Source of the DNA: Hyperoodon ampullatus
Taxonomy: Eukaryota > Chordata > Mammalia > Artiodactyla > Ziphiidae
Reading direction: 5' to 3'
Length of the DNA stretch: 64,000 bases
NCBI GenBank assembly: GCA_949752795.1
Contig: CATKHW010000422.1
Coordinates: forward strand, 992,001-1,056,000
In this document: positions 10,430-24,337 of the stretch, in pieces
How positions within the stretch are numbered: position 1 is the stretch's first letter
Layout: every line of letters begins with the position of its first letter
Translations under genes and position numbers: made by a program
Notes under the pieces: model-generated
Databases searched by the model: none
Told to the model about the DNA's origin: nothing
Seen by the model: only the letters and a program-made list of their open reading frames with translations

Positions 10430-12168
10430 CACTATAAAAACGAATTTCAAAAATAAAACAAAAAAACTGGGAAATTCTTTACAATTCCTTCAGGGTCTCT
10501 GATGAAACCTGGAATGACCCTATCTACAATGACAGCTGGATGTGGCATAAGGAGGGACACTTGGGACTGAGACGATTGGTGAGATTGGGTGAGCAAATGC
10601 AGACCCTTTAAAGCAATAATGCCTGGCACCCATTCCATGGGTCCCAACTCTCCAGGTTGAAGGGAATATTACTACAGCTATAACATGTACGGGAAACCTA
10701 GAGAACGGACACACTGTGAATACGAAAGGTTTCTAAAACTCAACGAATAGTCCCTCTCCTGGTGCTCCGGTTTGACTTTCCATCTGCTTTCCTATCAACC
10801 TCCCAACTTGGAGAGACAGCCCCTTTAACCTCCTGGTTCGCACAGGTTGCCAATTTGGCAGAGGATGAAAGGGAAGAGGGAGAACCAATGAGAGAGTAGC
10901 TGTTAGGCACTTGGACGGGCACATATCACTGTAATTTCCCGGCAGGAAGAAGAATTATCCAAAGTCTCAGCCCCCTACCGGGAACCAGCATAGGTCCTGA
11001 ACCAAAATTTTGGACTTGCGGTCAGCTCACAAAAAACGAGTTGAAAAATGGAGCTCAGGGGCACAGCAATTCACAAACTGGCCGAGTAATAAAGGACAAC
11101 TATCGTCCAAAAATCTGTTGAGGGAAGGCAACGAGGCGGACTTGAAAGCGAGGCAGAATAGCAGGAAACAGATTTCAAGAGGTACGTTGGAATCGCCTTT
11201 AAAGCACAGGAAAAGGGGCACAACTTCGACAATGATGCACTTGGCCAAAAAGGGCGTATGCGTTTTCTCCTGAATATATTCAGGAGAAAACGCATACGCC
11301 CTTTTTGGCCAAGCAAGCAAGCGGGCAATGCAAATCTGCACTACAAAGAAGTATCACTTCCCACCGGTCAAAAGGGACATCCACAAAATGTGTAAAAACC
11401 AGAAAGGCAAGACAGGCCCTGGAGAACAGGGAGCCTTGTTATGCTGATGGGCGGGATGTAAATTGCCAACTGCCGCTCTGGAGGAGTACATTGTGTTCCC
11501 TAAAACAAGTAAAGAACAGAGCTACAGAGCCAAGGGCACTTCCAGTCTAGGGAATATACCTTGGGAAAACTGAAAATCAATAAGACAGAGCCACCCAAAA
11601 ATTTAGGGCTGCACTGCTTACAAGGACCTCAACTTGGGTACACATTAAATATCCCAGGAAATATAAAAATGGTTCAAAAAATTGTGGTACTTACGTACGA
11701 TGGAATATCCCTCAGCCATGAAATCAATGTCAGAAGACCAGTAGCAGCAAAATGGGTGGATTCAGGTACGATGATTCTAAGTGAAATAAGTCACACAGAA
11801 AAAGAAACTTATCATAAGATATCACTTATGAAGATCCTGTAAACATGGCTACACTTGAACTGAGTTAGGAAAGAGAACAGAGTCTCACATTTAGAAAACA
11901 CTCTTATGCCTGCTTAAGGGGGAAGGAGAGATGGGGTGATGCATAAAACCAAAGTTTGATATAAGCACAGGTACCGTTCCAAAAACCAACTATGGAATAG
12001 ACAAGACCTACACATTCCTCAGTGAAAGGGTCTCAAAACCCCATATTTCCCACAGAGGAATATATCTGACTAGTAAGGATCTTAAAACCTATGTATTGAT
12101 ATGTCTCCATAAGGGAATCAAGTGTGTCTACACTGGCATAAACATGGCAGCGAGAATCAGCTCAAACC
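10430..12168 (+). repeat. Satellite monomer 7
   Basis: This 1,739-bp core copy starts with ataaaaacgaattt and aaaaataaaac. These variants are shared with monomers 16, 19, 20, 21 and 22. Its palindrome is perfect. Confidence 0.96.
11240..11313. repeat. Perfect 74-bp palindrome of monomer 7
   Basis: Both arms are consensus and fully complementary. Confidence 0.96.
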
Positions 12169-13906
12169 CACTATAAAAAGGAATTTCAAAAACAAAACAA
12201 AAAAACTGGGAAATTCTTTACAATTCCTTCAGGGTCTCTGATGAAACCTGGAATGACCCTATCTACAATGACAGCTGGATGTGGCATAAGGAGGGACACT
12301 TGGGACTGAGACGATTGGTGAGATTGGGTGAGCAAATGCAGACCCATTAAAGCACAAATGCCTGGCACCCATTCCATGGGTCCCAACTCTCCAGGTTGAA
12401 GGGAATATTACTACAGCTATAACATGTACGGGAAACCTAGAGAACGGACACACTGTGAATACGAAAGGTTTCTAAAACTCAACGAATAGTCCCTCTCCTG
12501 GTGCTCCAGTTTGACTTTCCATCTGCTTTACTATCAACCTCCCAACTTGGAGAGACAGCCCCTTTAACCTCCTGGTTCGCACAGGTTTCCAATTTTGCAG
12601 AGGATGAAAGGGAAGAGGGAGATCCAATGAGAGAGTAGCTGTTAGGCATTTGGACGGGCACATATCACTGTAATTTCCCGGCAGGAAAAAGAATTAACCA
12701 AAGTCTCATCCGCCACCGGGAACCAGCAGAGGTCCTGAACCAAAATGTTGGACTTGCGGTCAGCTCACCAAAAACGAGTTGAAAAATGGAGCTCAGGGGC
12801 ACAGCAATTCACAAACTGGCCGAGTAATAAAGGACAACTATCGTCCAAAAATCTGTTGAGGGAAGGCAACGAGGCGGACTTGAAAGCGAGGCAGAAGAGC
12901 AGGAAACAGATTTCAAGAGGTACGTTGGAATCGCCTTTAAAGCACAGGAAGAGGGACACAACTTCGAATATGATGCACTTGGCCAAAAAGGGCGTATGCG
13001 TTTTCTCCTGAATATATTCAGGAGACAACGCATACGCCCTTTTTGGCCAAGCAAGCAAGCGGGCAATGTAAATCCGCACTACAAAGGAGTATCACTTCCC
13101 ACCGGTCAAAAGGGACATCCACAAAATGTGTAAAAACCAGAAAGGCAAGACAGGCCCTGGAGAACAGGGAGCCTTGTTATGCTGATGGGCGGGATGTAAA
13201 TTGCCAACTGCCTCTCTGGAGGAGTACATTGTGTTCCCTAAAACAAGTAAAGAACAGAGCTACAGAGCCAAGGGCACTTCCAGTATAGGGAATATACCTT
13301 GGGAAAACTGAAAATCAATAAGACAGAGCCACCCCAAAATTTAGGGCTGCACTGCTTACAAGGACCTCAACTTGGGTACACCTTAAATATCCCAGGAAAT
13401 ATAAAAATGGTTCAAAAAATTGTGGTACTTACGTACGATGGAATATCCCTCAGCCATGAAATCAATGTCATAAGACCAGTAGCAGCAAAATGGGTGGATT
13501 CAGGTACGATGATTCTAAGTGAAATAAGTCACACAGAAAAAGAAACTTATCATAAGATATCACTTATGAAGATCCTGTAAACATGGCTACACTTGAACTG
13601 AGTTAGGAAAGAGAACAGTGTCTCACATTTAGAAAACACTCTTATGCCTGCTTAAGGGGCAAGGAGAGGTGGGGTGATGCATAAAACCAGAGTTTGCTAT
13701 AAGCACAGGTACCGTTCCAAAAACCAACTATGGAATAGACAAGACCTACACCTTCCTCAGTGAAAGGGACTCAAAACCCCATATTTCCCGCAGAGGAATA
13801 TATCTGACTAGTAAGAATCTTAAAACCTATGTATTGATATGTCTCTGTAAGGGAATCAAGTGTGTCTAGACTGGCATAAACATGGCAGCGAGAATCAGCT
13901 CAAACC
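12169..13906 (+). repeat. Satellite monomer 8 (type Q)
   Basis: This 1,738-bp monomer has the combination agggacacaac, cgaatatgatg and aatgtaaatccgc around the palindrome. Monomer 27, 33 kb away, has nearly the same combination. In both places the next monomer is type X. Confidence 0.96.
12978..13051. repeat. Palindrome of monomer 8, one mismatch
   Basis: The right arm has C at 13026 (gagacaacg) opposite an unchanged T at 13003. Monomer 27, of the same type, has the matching change in both arms. Confidence 0.95.
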
Positions 13907-15645
13907 CACTATAAAAAGGAATTTCAAAAACAAAACAAAAAAACTGGGAAATTCTTTACAATTCCTTCAGGGTCTCTGATGAAACCTGGAATGACCCTAT
14001 CTACAATGACAGCTGGATGTGGCATAAGGAGGGACACTTGGGACTGAGACGATTGGTGAGATTGGGTGAGCAAATGCAGACCCTTTAAAGCAATAATGCC
14101 TTGCACCCATTACATGGGTCCCAACTCTCCAGGTTGAAGGGAATATTACTACAGCTATAACATGTACTGGAAACCTAGAGAACGGACACACTGTGAATAC
14201 GAAAGGTTTCTAAAACTCAACGAATAGTCCCTCTCCTGGTGTTCCGGTTTGACTTTCCATCTGCTTTACTATCAACCTCCCAACTTGGAGAGACAGCCCC
14301 TTTAACCTCCTGGTTCGCACAGGTTGCCAATTTGGCAGAGGATGAAAGGGAAGGGGGAGAACCAATGAGAGAGTAGCTGTTAGGCACTTGGACGGGCACA
14401 TATCACTGTAATTTCCCGGCAGGAAGAAGAATTATCCAAAGTCTCAGCCCCCCACCGGGAACCAGCATAGGTCCTGAACCAAAATTTTGGACTTGCGGTC
14501 AGCTCACCAAAAACGAGTTGAAAAATGGAGCTCAGGGGCACAGCAATTCACAAACTGGACGAGTAATAAAGGACAACTATCCTCCAAAAATCTGTTGAGG
14601 GAAAGCAACGAGGCGGACTTGAAAGCGAGGCAGAATAGCAGGAAACAGATTTCAAGAGGTACGTTGGAATCGCCTTTAAAGCACAGGAAGAGGGGCACAA
14701 CTTCGACAATGATGCACTTGGCCAAAAAGGGCGTATGCGTTTTCTCCTGAATATATTCAGGAGAAAACGCATACGCCCTTTTTGGCCAAGCAAGCAAGCG
14801 GGCAATGCAAATCTGCACTACAAAGAAGTATCACTTCCCACCGGTCAAAAGGGACATCCACAAAATGTGTAAAAACCAGAAAGGCAAGACAGGCCCTGGA
14901 GAACAGGGAGCCTTGTTATGCTGATGGGCGGGATGTAAATTGCCAACTGCCGCTCTGGAGGAGTACATTGTGTTCCCTAAAACAAGTAAAGAACAGAGCT
15001 ACAGAGCCAAGGGCACTTCCAGTCTAGGGAATATACCTTGGGAAAACTGAAAATCAATAAGACAGAGCCACCCCAAAATTTAGGGCTGCACTGCTTACAA
15101 GGACCTCAACTTGGGTACACCTTAAATATCCCAGGAAATATAAAAATGGTTCAAAAAATTGTTGTACTTACGTACGATGGAATATCCCTCAGCCATGAAA
15201 TCAATGTCATAAGACCAGTAGCAGCAAAATGGGTGGATTCAGGTAGAATGATTCTAAGTGAAATAAGTCACACAGAAAAAGAAACTTATCATAAGATATC
15301 ACTTATGAAGATCCTGTAAACATGGCTACACTTGAACTGAGTTAGGAAAGAGAACAGTGTCTCACATTTAGAAAACACTCTTATGCCTGCTTAAGGGGGA
15401 AGGAGAGGTGGGGTGATGCATAAAACCAGAGTTTGATATAAGCACAGGTACCGTTCCAAAAACCAACTATGGAATAGACAAGACCTACACCTTCCTCAGT
15501 GAAAGGGACTCAAAACCCCATATTTCCCGCAGAGGAATATATCTGACTAGTAAGAATCTTAAAACCTATGGATTGATATGTCTCCGTAAGGGAATCAAGT
15601 GTGTCTAGACTGGAATAAACATGGCAGCGAGAGTCAGCTCAAACC
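13907..15645 (+). repeat. Satellite monomer 9 (type X)
   Basis: This 1,739-bp monomer is the first X-type copy of the two-monomer repeat. Its markers are cttgcacccattac, gtgttccgg, ctatcctcc, gagggaaagc and aattgttgtac. It differs from the later X copies only at its very start (13964). Confidence 0.96.
14717..14790. repeat. Perfect 74-bp palindrome of monomer 9
   Basis: Both arms are consensus and fully complementary. Confidence 0.96.
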
Positions 15646-17383
15646 CACTATAAAAAGGAATTTCAAAAACAAAACAAAAAAACTGGGAAATTCTTTACAA
15701 TTCCTTCAGGGTCTCTGATGAAACCTGGAATGACACTATCTACAATGACAGCTGGATGTGGCATAAGGAGGGACACTTGGGACTGAGAGGATTGGTGAGA
15801 TTGGGTGAGCAAATGCAGACCCATTAAAGCACAAATGCCTGGCTCCGATTCCATGGGTCTCAACTCTCCAGGTTGAAGGGAATATTACTACAGCTATAAC
15901 ATGTACGGGAAACCTAGAGAACGGACGCACTGTGAATACGAAATGTTTCTAAAACTCAACGAATAGTCCCTCTCCTGGTGCTCCAGTTTGACTTTCCATC
16001 TGCTTTACTATCAACCTCCCAACTTGGAGAGACAGCCCCTTTAACCTCCTGGTTCGCACAGGTTTCCAATTTGGCAGAGGATGAAAGGGAAGAGGGAGAA
16101 CCAATTAGAGAGTAGCTGTTAGGCATTTGGACAGGCACATATCACTGTAATTTCCCAGCAGGAAGAAGCATTAACCAAAGTCTCAACCCCCACCGGGAAC
16201 CAGCAGAGGTCCTGAACCAAAATGTGGGACTTGCGGTCAGCTCACCAAAAACGAGATGAAAAATGGAGCTCAGGGGCACAGCAATTCACAAACTGGCCGA
16301 GTAATAAAGGACAACTATCATCCAAAAATCTGTTGAGGGAAGGCAACGAGGCGGACTTGAAAGCGAGGCAGAATAGCAGGAAACAGATTTCAAGAGGTAC
16401 GTTGGAATCGCCTTTAAAGCACAGGAAGAGGGGCACAACTTCGACAATGATGCACTTGGCCAAAAAGGGCGTATGCGTTTTCTCCTGAATATATTCAGGA
16501 GAAAACACATACGCCCTTTTTGGCCAAGCAAGCAAGCGGGCAAAGCAAATCTGCACTACAAAGAAGTATCACTTCCCACCGGTCAAAAGGGACATCCACA
16601 AAATGTGTAAAAACCAGAAAGGCAAGACAGGCCCTGGAGAACAGGGAGCCTTGTTATGCTGATGGGCGGGATGTAAATTGCCAACTGCCTCTCTGGAGGA
16701 GTGTATTGTGTTCCCTAAAACAAGTAAACAAGAGAGCTACAGAGCCAAGGGCACTTCCAGTCTAGGGAATATACCTTGGGAAAACTGAAAATCAATAAGA
16801 CAGAGCCACCCCAAAATTTAGGGCTGCACTGCTTACAAGGACCTCAACTTGGGTACACCTTAAATATCCCAGGAAATATAAAAATGGTTCAAAAAATTGT
16901 GGTACTTACGAACGATGGAATATCCCTCAGCCATGAAATCAATGTCATAAGACCAGTAGCAGCAAAATGGGTGGATTCAGGTACGATGATTCTAAGTGAA
17001 ATAAGTCACACAGAAAAAGAAACTTATCATAAGATATCACTTATGAAGATTCTGTAAACATGGCTACACTTGAACTGAGTTAGGAAAGAGAACAGTGTCT
17101 CACATTTAGAAAACACTCTTATGCCTGCTTAAGGGGGAAGGAGAGGTGGGGTGATGCATAAAACCAGAGTTTGATATAAGCACAGGTACCGTTCCAAAAA
17201 CCAACTATGGAATAGACAAGACCTACACCTTCCTCAGTGAAAGGGACTCAAAACCCCATATTTCCCGCAGAGGAATATATCTGGCTAGTAAGAATCTTAA
17301 AACCTATGTATTGATATGTCTCCGTGAGGGAGTCAAGTGTGTCTAGACTGGCATAAACATGGCAGCGAGAATCATCTCAAACC
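15646..17383 (+). repeat. Satellite monomer 10 (type Y)
   Basis: This 1,738-bp monomer is the first Y-type copy. Its markers are ctggctccgattcc, gaaatgtttc, aaaatgtggg, acgagatg, gggcaaagc and cttacgaacg. Confidence 0.96.
16455..16528. repeat. Palindrome of monomer 10, one mismatch
   Basis: The right arm has A at 16507 (aaaacacatac), a CpG transition, opposite C at 16476. Confidence 0.95.
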
Positions 17384-19122
17384 CACTATAAAAAGGAATT
17401 TCAAAAACAAAACAAAAAAACTGGGAAATTCTTTACAATTACTTCAGGGTCTCTGATGAAACCTGGAATGACCCTATCTACAATGACAGCTGGATGTGGC
17501 ATAAGGAGGGACACTTGGGACTGAGACGATTGGTGAGATTGGGTGAGCAAATGCAGACCCTTTAAAGCAATAATGCCTTGCACCCATTACATGGGTCCCA
17601 ACTCTCCAGGTTGAAGGGAATATTACTACAGCTATAACATGTACTGGAAACCTAGAGAACGGACACACTGTGAATACGAAAGGTTTCTAAAACTCAACGA
17701 ATAGTCCCTCTCCTGGTGTTCCGGTTTGACTTTCCATCTGCTTTACTATCAACCTCCCAACTTGGAGAGACAGCCCCTTTAACCTCCTGGTTCGCACAGG
17801 TTGCCAATTTGGCAGAGGATGAAAGGGAAGGGGGAGAACCAATGAGAGAGTAGCTGTTAGGCACTTGGACGGGCACATATCACTGTAATTTCCCGGCAGG
17901 AAGAAGAATTATCCAAAGTCTCAGCCCCCCACCGGGAACCAGCATAGGTCCTGAACCAAAATTTTGGACTTGCGGTCAGCTCACCAAAAACGAGTTGAAA
18001 AATGGAGCTCAGGGGCACAGCAATTCACAAACTGGACGAGTAATAAAGGACAACTATCCTCCAAAAATCTGTTGAGGGAAAGCAACGAGGCGGACTTGAA
18101 AGCGAGGCAGAATAGCAGGAAACAGATTTCAAGAGGTACGTTGGAATCGCCTTTAAAGCACAGGAAGAGGGGCACAACTTCGACAATGATGCACTTGGCC
18201 AAAAAGGGCGTATGCGTTTTCTCCTGAATATATTCAGGAGAAAACGCATACGCCCTTTTTGGCCAAGCAAGCAAGCGGGCAATGCAAATCTGCACTACAA
18301 AGAAGTATCACTTCCCACCGGTCAAAAGGGACATCCACAAAATGTGTAAAAACCAGAAAGGCAAGACAGGCCCTGGAGAACAGGGAGCCTTGTTATGCTG
18401 ATGGGCGGGATGTAAATTGCCAACTGCCGCTCTGGAGGAGTACATTGTGTTCCCTAAAACAAGTAAAGAACAGAGCTACAGAGCCAAGGGCACTTCCAGT
18501 CTAGGGAATATACCTTGGGAAAACTGAAAATCAATAAGACAGAGCCACCCCAAAATTTAGGGCTGCACTGCTTACAAGGACCTCAACTTGGGTACACCTT
18601 AAATATCCCAGGAAATATAAAAATGGTTCAAAAAATTGTTGTACTTACGTACGATGGAATATCCCTCAGCCATGAAATCAATGTCATAAGACCAGTAGCA
18701 GCAAAATGGGTGGATTCAGGTAGAATGATTCTAAGTGAAATAAGTCACACAGAAAAAGAAACTTATCATAAGATATCACTTATGAAGATCCTGTAAACAT
18801 GGCTACACTTGAACTGAGTTAGGAAAGAGAACAGTGTCTCACATTTAGAAAACACTCTTATGCCTGCTTAAGGGGGAAGGAGAGGTGGGGTGATGCATAA
18901 AACCAGAGTTTGATATAAGCACAGGTACCGTTCCAAAAACCAACTATGGAATAGACAAGACCTACACCTTCCTCAGTGAAAGGGACTCAAAACCCCATAT
19001 TTCCCGCAGAGGAATATATCTGACTAGTAAGAATCTTAAAACCTATGGATTGATATGTCTCCGTAAGGGAATCAAGTGTGTCTAGACTGGAATAAACATG
19101 GCAGCGAGAGTCAGCTCAAACC
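17384..19122 (+). repeat. Satellite monomer 11 (type X)
   Basis: This 1,739-bp X-type copy is identical by eye to monomer 9 after 17441 and to monomer 13 throughout. It is preceded by the Y-type end atcatctcaaac. Confidence 0.96.
18194..18267. repeat. Perfect 74-bp palindrome of monomer 11
   Basis: Both arms are consensus and fully complementary. Confidence 0.96.
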
Positions 19123-20860
19123 CACTATAAAAAGGAATTTCAAAAACAAAACAAAAAAACTGGGAAATTCTTTACAATTCCTTCAGGGTCTCTGATGAAA
19201 CCTGGAATGACACTATCTACAATGACAGCTGGATGTGGCATAAGGAGGGACACTTGGGACTGAGAGGATTGGTGAGATTGGGTGAGCAAATGCAGACCCA
19301 TTAAAGCACAAATGCCTGGCTCCGATTCCATGGGTCTCAACTCTCCAGGTTGAAGGGAATATTACTACAGCTATAACATGTACGGGAAACCTAGAGAACG
19401 GACGCACTGTGAATACGAAATGTTTCTAAAACTCAACGAATAGTCCCTCTCCTGGTGCTCCAGTTTGACTTTCCATCTGCTTTACTATCAACCTCCCAAC
19501 TTGGAGAGACAGCCCCTTTAACCTCCTGGTTCGCACAGGTTTCCAATTTGGCAGAGGATGAAAGGGAAGAGGGAGAACCAATTAGAGAGTAGCTGTTAGG
19601 CATTTGGACAGGCACATATCACTGTAATTTCCCAGCAGGAAGAAGCATTAACCAAAGTCTCAACCCCCACCGGGAACCAGCAGAGGTCCTGAACCAAAAT
19701 GTGGGACTTGCGGTCAGCTCACCAAAAACGAGATGAAAAATGGAGCTCAGGGGCACAGCAATTCACAAACTGGCCGAGTAATAAAGGACAACTATCATCC
19801 AAAAATCTGTTGAGGGAAGGCAACGAGGCGGACTTGAAAGCGAGGCAGAATAGCAGGAAACAGATTTCAAGAGGTACGTTGGAATCGCCTTTAAAGCACA
19901 GGAAGAGGGGCACAACTTCGACAATGATGCACTTGGCCAAAAAGGGCGTATGCGTTTTCTCCTGAATATATTCAGGAGAAAACACATACGCCCTTTTTGG
20001 CCAAGCAAGCAAGCGGGCAAAGCAAATCTGCACTACAAAGAAGTATCACTTCCCACCGGTCAAAAGGGACATCCACAAAATGTGTAAAAACCAGAAAGGC
20101 AAGACAGGCCCTGGAGAACAGGGAGCCTTGTTATGCTGATGGGCGGGATGTAAATTGCCAACTGCCTCTCTGGAGGAGTGTATTGTGTTCCCTAAAACAA
20201 GTAAACAAGAGAGCTACAGAGCCAAGGGCACTTCCAGTCTAGGGAATATACCTTGGGAAAACTGAAAATCAATAAGACAGAGCCACCCCAAAATTTAGGG
20301 CTGCACTGCTTACAAGGACCTCAACTTGGGTACACCTTAAATATCCCAGGAAATATAAAAATGGTTCAAAAAATTGTGGTACTTACGAACGATGGAATAT
20401 CCCTCAGCCATGAAATCAATGTCATAAGACCAGTAGCAGCAAAATGGGTGGATTCAGGTACGATGATTCTAAGTGAAATAAGTCACACAGAAAAAGAAAC
20501 TTATCATAAGATATCACTTATGAAGATTCTGTAAACATGGCTACACTTGAACTGAGTTAGGAAAGAGAACAGTGTCTCACATTTAGAAAACACTCTTATG
20601 CCTGCTTAAGGGGGAAGGAGAGGTGGGGTGATGCATAAAACCAGAGTTTGATATAAGCACAGGTACCGTTCCAAAAACCAACTATGGAATAGACAAGACC
20701 TACACCTTCCTCAGTGAAAGGGACTCAAAACCCCATATTTCCCGCAGAGGAATATATCTGGCTAGTAAGAATCTTAAAACCTATGTATTGATATGTCTCC
20801 GTGAGGGAGTCAAGTGTGTCTAGACTGGCATAAACATGGCAGCGAGAATCATCTCAAACC
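19123..20860 (+). repeat. Satellite monomer 12 (type Y)
   Basis: This 1,738-bp Y-type copy shows no difference from monomers 10 and 14 by eye. Confidence 0.96.
19932..20005. repeat. Palindrome of monomer 12, one mismatch
   Basis: It has the same right-arm A as monomer 10. Confidence 0.95.
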
Positions 20861-22599
20861 CACTATAAAAAGGAATTTCAAAAACAAAACAAAAAAACTG
20901 GGAAATTCTTTACAATTACTTCAGGGTCTCTGATGAAACCTGGAATGACCCTATCTACAATGACAGCTGGATGTGGCATAAGGAGGGACACTTGGGACTG
21001 AGACGATTGGTGAGATTGGGTGAGCAAATGCAGACCCTTTAAAGCAATAATGCCTTGCACCCATTACATGGGTCCCAACTCTCCAGGTTGAAGGGAATAT
21101 TACTACAGCTATAACATGTACTGGAAACCTAGAGAACGGACACACTGTGAATACGAAAGGTTTCTAAAACTCAACGAATAGTCCCTCTCCTGGTGTTCCG
21201 GTTTGACTTTCCATCTGCTTTACTATCAACCTCCCAACTTGGAGAGACAGCCCCTTTAACCTCCTGGTTCGCACAGGTTGCCAATTTGGCAGAGGATGAA
21301 AGGGAAGGGGGAGAACCAATGAGAGAGTAGCTGTTAGGCACTTGGACGGGCACATATCACTGTAATTTCCCGGCAGGAAGAAGAATTATCCAAAGTCTCA
21401 GCCCCCCACCGGGAACCAGCATAGGTCCTGAACCAAAATTTTGGACTTGCGGTCAGCTCACCAAAAACGAGTTGAAAAATGGAGCTCAGGGGCACAGCAA
21501 TTCACAAACTGGACGAGTAATAAAGGACAACTATCCTCCAAAAATCTGTTGAGGGAAAGCAACGAGGCGGACTTGAAAGCGAGGCAGAATAGCAGGAAAC
21601 AGATTTCAAGAGGTACGTTGGAATCGCCTTTAAAGCACAGGAAGAGGGGCACAACTTCGACAATGATGCACTTGGCCAAAAAGGGCGTATGCGTTTTCTC
21701 CTGAATATATTCAGGAGAAAACGCATACGCCCTTTTTGGCCAAGCAAGCAAGCGGGCAATGCAAATCTGCACTACAAAGAAGTATCACTTCCCACCGGTC
21801 AAAAGGGACATCCACAAAATGTGTAAAAACCAGAAAGGCAAGACAGGCCCTGGAGAACAGGGAGCCTTGTTATGCTGATGGGCGGGATGTAAATTGCCAA
21901 CTGCCGCTCTGGAGGAGTACATTGTGTTCCCTAAAACAAGTAAAGAACAGAGCTACAGAGCCAAGGGCACTTCCAGTCTAGGGAATATACCTTGGGAAAA
22001 CTGAAAATCAATAAGACAGAGCCACCCCAAAATTTAGGGCTGCACTGCTTACAAGGACCTCAACTTGGGTACACCTTAAATATCCCAGGAAATATAAAAA
22101 TGGTTCAAAAAATTGTTGTACTTACGTACGATGGAATATCCCTCAGCCATGAAATCAATGTCATAAGACCAGTAGCAGCAAAATGGGTGGATTCAGGTAG
22201 AATGATTCTAAGTGAAATAAGTCACACAGAAAAAGAAACTTATCATAAGATATCACTTATGAAGATCCTGTAAACATGGCTACACTTGAACTGAGTTAGG
22301 AAAGAGAACAGTGTCTCACATTTAGAAAACACTCTTATGCCTGCTTAAGGGGGAAGGAGAGGTGGGGTGATGCATAAAACCAGAGTTTGATATAAGCACA
22401 GGTACCGTTCCAAAAACCAACTATGGAATAGACAAGACCTACACCTTCCTCAGTGAAAGGGACTCAAAACCCCATATTTCCCGCAGAGGAATATATCTGA
22501 CTAGTAAGAATCTTAAAACCTATGGATTGATATGTCTCCGTAAGGGAATCAAGTGTGTCTAGACTGGAATAAACATGGCAGCGAGAGTCAGCTCAAACC
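20861..22599 (+). repeat. Satellite monomer 13 (type X)
   Basis: This 1,739-bp copy is the third and last X type of the two-monomer repeat. It ends with ctggaataaac, which separates it from the otherwise similar end of monomer 16. Confidence 0.96.
21671..21744. repeat. Perfect 74-bp palindrome of monomer 13
   Basis: Both arms are consensus and fully complementary. Confidence 0.96.
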
Positions 22600-24337
22600 C
22601 ACTATAAAAAGGAATTTCAAAAACAAAACAAAAAAACTGGGAAATTCTTTACAATTCCTTCAGGGTCTCTGATGAAACCTGGAATGACACTATCTACAAT
22701 GACAGCTGGATGTGGCATAAGGAGGGACACTTGGGACTGAGAGGATTGGTGAGATTGGGTGAGCAAATGCAGACCCATTAAAGCACAAATGCCTGGCTCC
22801 GATTCCATGGGTCTCAACTCTCCAGGTTGAAGGGAATATTACTACAGCTATAACATGTACGGGAAACCTAGAGAACGGACGCACTGTGAATACGAAATGT
22901 TTCTAAAACTCAACGAATAGTCCCTCTCCTGGTGCTCCAGTTTGACTTTCCATCTGCTTTACTATCAACCTCCCAACTTGGAGAGACAGCCCCTTTAACC
23001 TCCTGGTTCGCACAGGTTTCCAATTTGGCAGAGGATGAAAGGGAAGAGGGAGAACCAATTAGAGAGTAGCTGTTAGGCATTTGGACAGGCACATATCACT
23101 GTAATTTCCCAGCAGGAAGAAGCATTAACCAAAGTCTCAACCCCCACCGGGAACCAGCAGAGGTCCTGAACCAAAATGTGGGACTTGCGGTCAGCTCACC
23201 AAAAACGAGATGAAAAATGGAGCTCAGGGGCACAGCAATTCACAAACTGGCCGAGTAATAAAGGACAACTATCATCCAAAAATCTGTTGAGGGAAGGCAA
23301 CGAGGCGGACTTGAAAGCGAGGCAGAATAGCAGGAAACAGATTTCAAGAGGTACGTTGGAATCGCCTTTAAAGCACAGGAAGAGGGGCACAACTTCGACA
23401 ATGATGCACTTGGCCAAAAAGGGCGTATGCGTTTTCTCCTGAATATATTCAGGAGAAAACACATACGCCCTTTTTGGCCAAGCAAGCAAGCGGGCAAAGC
23501 AAATCTGCACTACAAAGAAGTATCACTTCCCACCGGTCAAAAGGGACATCCACAAAATGTGTAAAAACCAGAAAGGCAAGACAGGCCCTGGAGAACAGGG
23601 AGCCTTGTTATGCTGATGGGCGGGATGTAAATTGCCAACTGCCTCTCTGGAGGAGTGTATTGTGTTCCCTAAAACAAGTAAACAAGAGAGCTACAGAGCC
23701 AAGGGCACTTCCAGTCTAGGGAATATACCTTGGGAAAACTGAAAATCAATAAGACAGAGCCACCCCAAAATTTAGGGCTGCACTGCTTACAAGGACCTCA
23801 ACTTGGGTACACCTTAAATATCCCAGGAAATATAAAAATGGTTCAAAAAATTGTGGTACTTACGAACGATGGAATATCCCTCAGCCATGAAATCAATGTC
23901 ATAAGACCAGTAGCAGCAAAATGGGTGGATTCAGGTACGATGATTCTAAGTGAAATAAGTCACACAGAAAAAGAAACTTATCATAAGATATCACTTATGA
24001 AGATTCTGTAAACATGGCTACACTTGAACTGAGTTAGGAAAGAGAACAGTGTCTCACATTTAGAAAACACTCTTATGCCTGCTTAAGGGGGAAGGAGAGG
24101 TGGGGTGATGCATAAAACCAGAGTTTGATATAAGCACAGGTACCGTTCCAAAAACCAACTATGGAATAGACAAGACCTACACCTTCCTCAGTGAAAGGGA
24201 CTCAAAACCCCATATTTCCCGCAGAGGAATATATCTGGCTAGTAAGAATCTTAAAACCTATGTATTGATATGTCTCCGTGAGGGAGTCAAGTGTGTCTAG
24301 ACTGGCATAAACATGGCAGCGAGAATCATCTCAAACC
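22600..24337 (+). repeat. Satellite monomer 14 (type Y)
   Basis: This 1,738-bp Y-type copy belongs to two overlapping higher-order structures. It is the last member of the dimer repeat and the first member of the trimer block. It keeps acgagatg (A at 23210), where monomer 17 has acgagttg. Confidence 0.96.
23409..23482. repeat. Palindrome of monomer 14, one mismatch
   Basis: It has the same right-arm A as monomers 10 and 12. Confidence 0.95.
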